In this document: one piece after another, positions 1-5,142 of the stretch
How positions within the stretch are numbered: position 1 is the stretch's first letter
Layout: each line of letters begins with the position of its first letter
Assembly: GCA_025354615.1 (NCBI GenBank)
Contig: JANXMO010000552.1
Coordinates: forward strand, 1 to 5,142
DNA length: 5,142 bases
Reading direction: 5' to 3'
From: Burkholderiales bacterium
GTDB lineage: Bacteria; Pseudomonadota; Gammaproteobacteria; Burkholderiales; Burkholderiaceae_C
The notes under the pieces: model-generated
What the model saw: the letters and a program-made list of their open reading frames with translations, nothing else
Database searches by the model: none
What the model was told of the DNA's origin: nothing
Translations under genes and position numbers: made by a program

Positions 1-166
1 CGATCGCGCAACACTGACGCTGACCGGTGTTTCCAGCGAAGCCTTGCGCGGCTGGTTGGCCGAGGCGCGCAGCGCAGCCCGGGCGCGGCCGGTCGAACTG
101 CAACTGACCCGCGCCGCGGCCGGCTTCACCGGCTCGGTCACAGTGGCCTTTGGAGCGGGCACTTGA
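1..166 (+). CDS. gspM: GspM, type II secretion inner-membrane platform protein (3' end only)
   Basis: This is the last 54 codons of a gene entering from the left edge. The first complete codon starts at base 2 and the TGA stop is at 164-166. GspM is a bitopic inner-membrane protein that binds GspL and helps link the ATPase to the pseudopilus. The visible part matches the periplasmic ferredoxin-like end of the family: a strand (ATLTLTGV), a helix with the motif ALRGWLAEAR, then two strands ending in VELQLTR and GFTGSVTVAF. The transmembrane segment lies outside the window. Its position directly before gspN, with overlapping stop and start codons, supports the call. The fragment is too short to be decisive alone, so the name rests on the C-terminal pattern plus context. 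Confidence 0.78.
   Translation, partial: DRATLTLTGVSSEALRGWLAEARSAARARPVELQLTRAAAGFTGSVTVAFGAGT
152..155 (+). promoter_or_regulatory. Ribosome binding site for gspN
   Basis: GGAG lies 7 nt upstream of the TTG at 163-165, inside the last codons of gspM. The next in-frame ATG, at 280, has no comparable purine-rich sequence before it. This site is therefore the main reason for choosing the TTG start. Confidence 0.6.
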
Positions 167-1050
167 GGCAGGGCTGGGGCAGCGGCAGAACCTGGCGGCC
201 GTTTGCCGATGCAGCCGTGCAGGCCACTCAAACCGAACAGGCCTGGGGCCACTTGCGCAGCGCGGCAGTGCGCTGGGCCATGGCGGGCACGCTCGTGGGC
301 GCCGTGCTGGCCTGGGTGTTTTGTGCCCCCGCCGCCTGGCTGGCGCGCGCAGTGGGCGACGCCACGCAGCAAAGGGTGGTGCTGGCCGATGCACGCGGCA
401 CGGTTTGGTCCGGCAGCGCCCTGTTGGTGCTGACCGGCGGGCCCGGTGCGCGAGATGCCCGCGCCTTGCCGGGCCGTCTGGCCTGGACGATCCGCCCTTT
501 CGGATGGGGCCTGCAACTGCAACTGCAACAAAGCTGTTGTTTGAACGGCCCGCTGACGCTGACTTGGCGCGCTGGCTGGAGCCGCCATGTGTTGGCTCTG
601 TTGTCCAAAAGTCCGATGATCGGCCAATGGCCCAGCGCCTGGCTGGCTGGGCTGGGCACGCCGTGGAACACGTTGCAGCTCGGCGGCCTGATGCAATTGG
701 CCTCGCCAGGGTTGACGCTTGAATGGGCGCAGGGCCGCTGGCGTTTTGACGGCCGTGCGGAGATTGACTTGCTGGGCATGTCGTCTCGCCTGTCGACCTT
801 GTCACCGATCGGCAGCTACCGGGCGGCGATGATCGGCAACGCAGGCAACGCAGGCAGCCCACAAATCAGCCTGAGCACGCTGGACGGCGCGCTGCAGCTC
901 AGCGGCAGCGGCAGCATTACCGCACGCGGCCTGCGCCTGCGTGGTGAGGCGCGTGCCGCCCCCGGCTCGGAAGCGGCGCTCAACAGCCTGCTGAACATCA
1001 TTGGACGGCGCGATGGCCCGCGCTCCGTCATTTCGATCGGACCGCCATGA
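163..1050 (+). CDS. gspN: GspN, type II secretion system protein N
   Basis: This 295-residue protein is an accessory T2SS component anchored in the inner membrane with most of its mass in the periplasm. Its exact role is poorly defined and many T2SSs lack it. Residues 1-40 form a polar N-terminal tail and residues about 41-62 (AGTLVGAVLAWVFCAPAAWL) are the single membrane segment. The periplasmic part carries family-like patterns: GTVWSGSALL (79-88), LPGRLAWTIRP (102-112), SPIGSYR (214-220), DGALQLSGSG (241-250) and a C-terminal LLNIIGRRDGPRSVISIG (276-293). The start is TTG at 163, overlapping the gspM stop (TTGA) and preceded by GGAG. The ATG at 280 would begin right at the membrane segment and has no ribosome binding site, but it cannot be excluded. 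The stop overlaps the gspD start (ATGA, 1047-1050). Adjacent cysteines at 125-126 are an oddity for a periplasmic domain. Confidence 0.92.
   Translation: MRQGWGSGRTWRPFADAAVQATQTEQAWGHLRSAAVRWAMAGTLVGAVLAWVFCAPAAWLARAVGDATQQRVVLADARGTVWSGSALLVLTGGPGARDARALPGRLAWTIRPFGWGLQLQLQQSCCLNGPLTLTWRAGWSRHVLALLSKSPMIGQWPSAWLAGLGTPWNTLQLGGLMQLASPGLTLEWAQGRWRFDGRAEIDLLGMSSRLSTLSPIGSYRAAMIGNAGNAGSPQISLSTLDGALQLSGSGSITARGLRLRGEARAAPGSEAALNSLLNIIGRRDGPRSVISIGPP
511..528 (+). repeat. Three tandem CTGCAA hexamers in gspN
   Basis: CTGCAA occurs three times in a row within gspN, encoding an alternating Leu-Gln stretch (LQLQLQ, residues 117-122) followed by another Gln. The alternating pattern fits an amphipathic beta strand, so the repeat may simply reflect protein structure. 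It could also be a slippage-prone site that changes length by two codons without breaking the frame. Confidence 0.7.
835..856 (+). repeat. Short tandem 9-bp repeat in gspN
   Basis: GGCAACGCA is present twice in tandem with a partial third copy (GGCA). It encodes GNAGNAG at about residues 225-231, a flexible loop between the SPIGSYR strand and the following beta strands. The unit is a multiple of three, so length change would keep the frame. Confidence 0.7.
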
Positions 1051-3266
1051 ACGCCCATTTTTCTTCCCGCGCCTCGCAAAAGGTTTTTCGACGGCTGTGC
1101 ACCCGCACCACCGCTGCGCTGCTCAGTGTGTTGCTGGCAACCACACCGCTGGCTCAAACAGCAGCCTCTGCAGGCGCACGCGGCAAAGGCGCGGCCACGC
1201 CGGTGACCTTGAATTTCGTCAATGCCGACATCGAGGGCGTGACGCGCGCCATGGCTGCCATCCTGCGCCAGCAGTTCATCGTCGACCCGCGCGTTAAAGG
1301 CAACATCACGCTCTACAGCGAAGAGCCACTGTCGCCGCGTGACGCTTACCTGAACTTTCTCGCGGCGCTGCGCGGGCTGGGCTTCACGGTGGTGGAGGCC
1401 GGCGGACTGTACAAAGTGGTGCCCGAAGCCGATGCCAAGCTACAAAGCGGCACCGTGGCCATCGGCAACACCAGCCGCCGCGGCGACCAGATCTTGACGC
1501 AGATCTTTCGCCTGGTCCACGAAAGCGCCAACAACCTGGTGCCGGTGCTGCGGCCGTTGATCAGCCCGAACAACACCATTAACGCCAACCCGGGCAACAA
1601 CACGCTCGTCATCACGGACTACGCCGACAACCTGCAGCGCATTGGCCGCATCATCGCGGCGATGGACACGCCGGCGGCGGGCGATGTCGAAGTGCTGACG
1701 CTGAAGAACGCCGTGGCCGCCGACGTGGCCGCGCTGGTGCAGCGCATGAGCGACACCGCTGGCAGCGGCCTGACCCTGCCAGGTGCACCGGCCAGCAACG
1801 CGGCGTCGATCGTGGTGGATGCGCGCAGCAACTCGCTGCTCGTGCGCGCGCCCAACCCGGCCCGCATGGCGTCGATACGCGCGCTGGTCCAAAAGCTGGA
1901 CCAGCCGCTGGACGGCAGTGGCGCCAACGGCAACATCTGGGTCGTGCATTTGAAAAACGCCGATGCGACCAAGCTCGCCACCGTGTTGCGGGCGGCGTTT
2001 TCTGCCGGTGCCGGCAGCGGCGGTGCTGCAGGCACGTCAAACAACACGGCAACCACGCCCGCGGCCCCGCAAACCAACAACACGGCCGGTGGCGCCAACC
2101 CGGCCGCCACAGCGCCGCTCAGCGCCTCGCCATCACCGTCCACCGGCGGTTTCGTGCAGGCCGACGCGGCCACCAATTCCTTGGTGATCACCGCGCCCGA
2201 GCCGATGTACCGCCAGGTGCGCGCAATGATCGACCAACTGGATTCACGCCGCGCGCAGGTCTACATCGAAAGCATGATCGTCGAGGTTTCCGGCGGCAAC
2301 GATGCTGACTTTGGCTTTCAGTGGCAAGGCCTGATCGGCAAAAGCGGCGACAGCTCTGGTGTGGTGCTGGGCACCAATTCCTCGGTTGGCGGGCCCAGCA
2401 TCATCTCGCTGGCGCAAACCATTGCCGGCGTCAACGGCAGCGCAAGCGCCAGCCCCGCGCTGCCAGGCGAAGGCTTGAACATCGGGTTGGTCCGAAAATT
2501 CGCCGGCGCCTACAACCTGGCAGCGATTGCGCGGCTGCTGCAAAGCCAGGCCAACACCAACATCGTCTCGACGCCCAACTTGGTCACGCTGGACAACGAA
2601 GAGGCGAAGATCATCGTCGGCAGCAACGTGCCTTTTATCACCGGCCAGTTCACCAACACCGGCACCGCCACCACCAGCCCGTTTCAGACGATTGAACGCA
2701 AAGACGTCGGCATCACGCTGCGCATCCGGCCGCAAATTGGCGAGAACGGCGCGGTGCGGATGACGCTGTTCCAGGAATCATCGAGCTTGTCCGCCCTGAC
2801 GGCGCCTGGCACGAGTAACGCCGGTCCGTCGACCGACAAGCGCTCGATCGAATCAACCGTGGTGGTCGACGACGGTCAGATCATCGTGCTCGGCGGCCTG
2901 ATCGAAGACCGCTACACCGACAACAAATCGAAGGTGCCGCTGCTGGGCGATATTCCGTACGTCGGCGCGCTGTTCCGTAGTGAAAGCCGTAGCAAGAAGC
3001 GCACGAACCTGATGGTGTTTTTGCGCCCCATCGTGATGCGCGACGGCGCGACCGCCGACCGCCTGTCGCTGGAACGCTACGACCTGATCCGTGCGCAGCA
3101 GAAAGACGCCCAGCCCAACGCCAGCTTCCTGATCCCGATCAACGAGTCGCCGGTGCTGCCGCCGTCACGTCGCGTCGAGTCGACCGAGCTGCCGCTGAAC
3201 CCGCCGCCAAGTTCGCCGGGTGCGTCGAAACAGCCGGCCGCGCCAGCGCCGGCTTCCGCCAACTGA
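1047..3266 (+). CDS. gspD: GspD, type II secretion outer-membrane secretin
   Basis: GspD is the secretin, a large ring in the outer membrane through which folded exoproteins leave the periplasm. The protein has 739 residues, towards the long end for the family. Residues 1 to about 36-42 are a Sec signal peptide: basic KVFRRLCTR, hydrophobic AALLSVLLA, and possible cleavage after PLA or ASA. Periplasmic domains follow: N0 (about 52-127), N1 (about 150-207), N2 (about 213-288) and N3 (about 296-415), the last split by a Gly/Ala/Thr/Asn/Pro-rich insert at 319-368. The secretin barrel spans about 416-662, with gate motif VPFITGQ (528-534), ERKDVGITLRIRPQIG (550-565) and the signature VPLLGDIPYVGALF (630-643). 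The tail after about 705 is rich in Pro, Ser and Ala. There is no lipobox; the only cysteine is C18, in the signal peptide. No strong ribosome binding site precedes the ATG, so translation is probably coupled to gspN through the ATGA overlap. No pilotin gene is visible. Confidence 0.98.
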   Translation: MNAHFSSRASQKVFRRLCTRTTAALLSVLLATTPLAQTAASAGARGKGAATPVTLNFVNADIEGVTRAMAAILRQQFIVDPRVKGNITLYSEEPLSPRDAYLNFLAALRGLGFTVVEAGGLYKVVPEADAKLQSGTVAIGNTSRRGDQILTQIFRLVHESANNLVPVLRPLISPNNTINANPGNNTLVITDYADNLQRIGRIIAAMDTPAAGDVEVLTLKNAVAADVAALVQRMSDTAGSGLTLPGAPASNAASIVVDARSNSLLVRAPNPARMASIRALVQKLDQPLDGSGANGNIWVVHLKNADATKLATVLRAAFSAGAGSGGAAGTSNNTATTPAAPQTNNTAGGANPAATAPLSASPSPSTGGFVQADAATNSLVITAPEPMYRQVRAMIDQLDSRRAQVYIESMIVEVSGGNDADFGFQWQGLIGKSGDSSGVVLGTNSSVGGPSIISLAQTIAGVNGSASASPALPGEGLNIGLVRKFAGAYNLAAIARLLQSQANTNIVSTPNLVTLDNEEAKIIVGSNVPFITGQFTNTGTATTSPFQTIERKDVGITLRIRPQIGENGAVRMTLFQESSSLSALTAPGTSNAGPSTDKRSIESTVVVDDGQIIVLGGLIEDRYTDNKSKVPLLGDIPYVGALFRSESRSKKRTNLMVFLRPIVMRDGATADRLSLERYDLIRAQQKDAQPNASFLIPINESPVLPPSRRVESTELPLNPPPSSPGASKQPAAPAPASAN
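2001..2150 (+). other. Low-complexity linker inside the GspD N3 domain
   Basis: These codons encode residues 319-368 of GspD, made almost only of Gly, Ala, Ser, Thr, Asn and Pro. The segment lies between the first strand and helix of N3 (NIWVVHLKNADATKLATVLR) and its second half (GGFVQADAATNSLVITAPEP). Secretins often carry a disordered loop here that faces the periplasmic channel. The segment stays in frame and there is no sign of an insertion event at the DNA level. Confidence 0.8.
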
Positions 3267-3268
3267 GG
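3265..3268 (+). promoter_or_regulatory. Ribosome binding site for gspE, overlapping the gspD stop
   Basis: GAGG, 8 nt before the ATG at 3277, shares bases with the gspD stop codon (TGA at 3264-3266, read as TGAGGT). Ribosomes finishing gspD would sit on this site, which suggests reinitiation at gspE. It also fixes the gspE start at 3277 rather than the upstream in-frame GTG at 3220, which lies inside gspD. Confidence 0.75.
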
Positions 3269-3276
3269 TCACCGCC

Positions 3277-4698
3277 ATGGGCGCACGCCACCCCTTGCCT
3301 TACAGCTACGCCAAAGCACACCACCTGCTGCTGGAAAACGACGGCACGCAGCTGGTGCTGTGGGCGCCGGAAGGCGTGTCGCTGCCGGCGCTGGGTGAGG
3401 TGCTGCGGCTGTATGACGTCGATGTGCTCGAACGCGAGCCGGCCAGCACGCTGGGCAACCGGATTGCGGCGGCTTACGCCGGCAGCGAGTCGAGCGCCGC
3501 CACGGTGATCGGCGAAGTGGAGAGTGCGGTCGACTTGTCACGCATGCTGCAGGAACTGCCGGCGATCGAAGATTTGCTCGAAACCTCGAATGACGCGCCC
3601 ATCATCCGCATGCTCAACGCGCTGCTGACGCAGGCGGCGAAAGACGGCGCGAGCGACATCCACATCGAACCTTACGAGCGCAGCAGCGCGGTGCGCTTCC
3701 GCGTTGACGGCACGCTGCGTGAAGTCGTGCAACCGAACAAGGCGCTGCATGCGGCGCTGATTTCGCGGCTGAAGATCATGGCCGAGCTCGACATCGCCGA
3801 GAAACGCCTGCCGCAGGATGGCCGCATCAGCCTGCGCATCGGCGGGCGGGCGGTTGACGTGCGCGTCAGCACGCTGCCGTCGTCGCACGGCGAACGTGCG
3901 GTGCTGCGGCTGCTCGACAAAGCCGAGTCCAAGTTCACGCTCGAAGGGTTGGGCATGAGCGGCGAAACGCTGCGCCGCTTCGACCGGCTGATCGCCCAGC
4001 CGCACGGCATCGTGCTCGTCACCGGCCCGACCGGTTCGGGCAAGACGACCACGTTGTATGCCTCGCTGGGCCGCATCGACACCAGCGGCACCAATGTGCT
4101 GACGGTCGAAGACCCGGTCGAATACGAGCTGGCCGGCATTGGCCAGACGCAGGTCAACCCAAAGATCGACCTGACCTTCGCCAAGGCGCTGCGCGCCATC
4201 CTGCGGCAAGACCCCGACATCATCATGATCGGCGAAATCCGCGATTTCGAGACGGCGCAAATCGCCATTCAGGCGTCGCTGACCGGTCATTTGGTATTGG
4301 CCACGCTGCACACCAATGACGCGCCCAGCGCCGTCACCCGCTTGATCGACATGGGCGTCGAACCCTTCCTGCTCAGCTCCAGCCTGCTGGGCGTGCTGGC
4401 GCAGCGGCTGGTGCGCAAGCTGTGCCCGCTGTGTCGCAAGCTCGACCCGCGCGGCCGCTACCACCCGGTGGGTTGCAGCGAGTGCGGCAACACCGGCTAC
4501 AAAGGGCGCACTGGCGTTTACGAACTGATGGTGGCCGACGAGCAGGTCAGGGCGATGATCCACAACCGCGCGTCCGAGTCGCAGCTGTTCACCGCTGCCG
4601 AGCAGGGCGGCTTGCGCTCGATGCGCGAAGACGGCCAGCGGCTGGTCGACGAAGGCATCACGGCGGCGGAGGAAGTGATGCGGGTGACGCGCGAATGA
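3277..4698 (+). CDS. gspE: GspE, type II secretion cytoplasmic ATPase
   Basis: GspE is the hexameric ATPase that powers pseudopilus assembly on the cytoplasmic face of the inner membrane, working with GspL and GspF. The 473-residue protein is slightly short for the family (about 500). An N-terminal domain (about 1-100) is followed by the N2E domain, with ASDIHIEP (125-132), RFRVDGTLREV (140-150) and AEKRLPQDGRI (174-184). The ATPase core has Walker A GPTGSGKTT (250-258), the Asp box TVEDPVEYEL (276-285), Walker B with its catalytic glutamate in DIIMIGEIRD (314-323), and the His box TGHLVLATLHTNDA (336-349). Four cysteines (C383, C386, C400, C403; CPLC and CSEC) form the expected zinc site, with only 13 residues between the pairs. 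GYKGRTGVYELM (407-418) follows, as in GspE/PilB relatives. All key residues are intact. PilB is less likely given the T2SS neighbours and the close fit to GspE. Confidence 0.98.
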   Translation: MGARHPLPYSYAKAHHLLLENDGTQLVLWAPEGVSLPALGEVLRLYDVDVLEREPASTLGNRIAAAYAGSESSAATVIGEVESAVDLSRMLQELPAIEDLLETSNDAPIIRMLNALLTQAAKDGASDIHIEPYERSSAVRFRVDGTLREVVQPNKALHAALISRLKIMAELDIAEKRLPQDGRISLRIGGRAVDVRVSTLPSSHGERAVLRLLDKAESKFTLEGLGMSGETLRRFDRLIAQPHGIVLVTGPTGSGKTTTLYASLGRIDTSGTNVLTVEDPVEYELAGIGQTQVNPKIDLTFAKALRAILRQDPDIIMIGEIRDFETAQIAIQASLTGHLVLATLHTNDAPSAVTRLIDMGVEPFLLSSSLLGVLAQRLVRKLCPLCRKLDPRGRYHPVGCSECGNTGYKGRTGVYELMVADEQVRAMIHNRASESQLFTAAEQGGLRSMREDGQRLVDEGITAAEEVMRVTRE

Positions 4699-4782
4699 CG
4701 CTCCCAATGCTGCTGGTGTCAGTTTCGTCCGCAGGCGGGCTGGTGCAGCGGCCTGCGTCGCGCATGCGTTGAGCTGTAGAAC
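4699..4782 (+). other. 84-nt spacer between gspE and gspF
   Basis: This is the only real non-coding gap in the window; the other junctions overlap or have 10 nt. It has no convincing promoter and no T-tract of a terminator. It contains the inverted repeat at 4730-4757 and a 25-codon open frame (4695-4772) that starts in an ATGA overlap with the gspE stop and ends 10 nt before gspF. That frame shows no recognisable protein features and I do not call it a gene. Only a weak GAG (4771-4773) could serve as a ribosome binding site for gspF. Confidence 0.7.
4730..4757. repeat. Inverted repeat (possible RNA hairpin) in the gspE-gspF spacer
   Basis: The arms CGCAGGC (4730-4736) and GCCTGCG (4751-4757) are perfect reverse complements separated by 14 nt. 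Inside the loop, GCT (4739-4741) and AGC (4747-4749) could add a short inner stem. No run of T follows, so it is not a standard intrinsic terminator. It could be an mRNA stability or processing element, or a chance pairing in GC-rich DNA. Confidence 0.4.
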
Positions 4783-5142
4783 ATGCCTGCTTTCAAGTTT
4801 GAAGCCCTGACCGCCGCCGGCAAGTCGACAACCGGCCTGCTGGAAGCCGACAACGCCCGCGCGGCGCGCGCCCAACTGCGCGCGCAGGCGCTGGTGCCCA
4901 TGACGGTGACTGCCGTCGCGTCTGCCGGCACGCAGGCGATGGGCTTGTCGCTGGCGCGCCGCGTGTTCTCGTCAACCAGTTTGACGGTGTGGACACGCCA
5001 ACTGGCCGGGCTGGTGGGCAGCGGTTTGCCGCTCGAACGTGCGTTGACGGCCCTGACCGACGAGGCGGAAGAACCTCGGCAGCGCGAACTGGTGGCGCAT
5101 TTGCGCGCCGAGGTCAACGCCGGCTCGGCCTTCGCCCGCGCG
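4783..5142 (+). CDS. gspF: GspF, type II secretion inner-membrane platform protein (5' end only)
   Basis: GspF is the polytopic inner-membrane protein at the centre of the T2SS assembly platform, related to PilC, and it works with GspE and GspL. The first 120 codons are present and the frame is open to the window edge. Residues 1-45 (MPAFKFEALTAAGKSTTGLL, then EADNARAARAQLRAQALVP) are the typical cytoplasmic start of the family. From about residue 67 the first T2SSF domain begins with LTVWTRQLAGLVGSGLPLERAL. The membrane helices lie beyond the window. The ATG at 4783 is the first possible start, because an in-frame TAG at 4777-4779 blocks extension. The ribosome binding site is weak. Unlike the upstream genes, gspF does not overlap its neighbour. 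The expected length is about 400 residues, so roughly 70% of the gene is missing to the right. Confidence 0.95.
   Translation, partial: MPAFKFEALTAAGKSTTGLLEADNARAARAQLRAQALVPMTVTAVASAGTQAMGLSLARRVFSSTSLTVWTRQLAGLVGSGLPLERALTALTDEAEEPRQRELVAHLRAEVNAGSAFARA

Noticed and set aside
150..722. A 190-codon plus-strand frame overlapping gspM and gspN
   Set aside because: It is an Arg/Ala/Gly-rich frame-shifted shadow of gspN. The gspN frame has a membrane helix and family motifs, while this one has none.
1619..2191. A 190-codon minus-strand frame opposite gspD
   Set aside because: It has Ala/Pro/Ser-rich content with no domain, lying opposite the N1-N3 coding region of a clearly intact secretin.
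3220..3276. A longer gspE starting at GTG 3220
   Set aside because: It would add 19 basic residues encoded inside the gspD tail and has no good ribosome binding site. ATG 3277 has GAGG at the right distance.
4730..4757. Intrinsic terminator after gspE
   Set aside because: The inverted repeat is not followed by a run of T, and gspF continues the same pathway directly downstream.
4695..4772. A 25-codon gene between gspE and gspF
   Set aside because: It starts in an ATGA overlap, but it has no ribosome binding site at proper distance and shows no recognisable features. It is kept only as part of the spacer observation.
3538..4875. A 445-codon open frame on the minus strand opposite gspE and the start of gspF
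   Set aside because: Its translation is low complexity, rich in Ala, Arg, Gln and His, with no recognisable domain. It mirrors the codon bias of gspE, whose catalytic motifs are all intact on the plus strand. Long antisense frames are expected in GC-rich DNA.

Overview
The window is a continuous plus-strand stretch of a type II secretion system (T2SS, general secretory pathway) operon. It reads gspM (3' end only), gspN, gspD, gspE and gspF (5' end only). All five genes are co-directional and tightly packed. Both ends are cut inside genes, so the operon continues on each side. I see no RNA gene, insertion sequence, CRISPR array, attachment site, promoter or terminator.

The DNA is strongly GC-rich. 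The protein sequences look like those of Betaproteobacteria, most likely order Burkholderiales and probably a Comamonadaceae-type organism. This rests on my recall of GspN, GspE and GspF family sequences and on the M-N-D-E-F order. The host call is an inference and could be wrong at family level.

Layout: bases 1-166 are the C-terminal end of GspM. GspN (163-1050) starts at a TTG that overlaps the gspM stop codon. The secretin gspD (1047-3266) starts in an ATGA overlap with gspN. The ATPase gspE (3277-4698) follows after 10 nt, with a Shine-Dalgarno sequence that overlaps the gspD stop. An 84-nt non-coding spacer (4699-4782), the only real gap, contains a small inverted repeat. gspF begins at 4783 and runs off the end.

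How they work together: GspD is the outer-membrane channel. GspE is the cytoplasmic ATPase that drives pseudopilus assembly. GspF and GspM belong to the inner-membrane assembly platform. GspN is an accessory inner-membrane/periplasmic component found in only some T2SSs. Folded exoproteins leave the periplasm through GspD. The overlaps suggest translational coupling along M-N-D-E, with a looser joint before F.

I do not see an undescribed system here. The points worth a second look are modest: the permuted gene order, the hairpin-bearing E-F spacer, the TTG start and long N-terminal tail of GspN, a low-complexity insert in the GspD N3 region, and the compact zinc loop in GspE.
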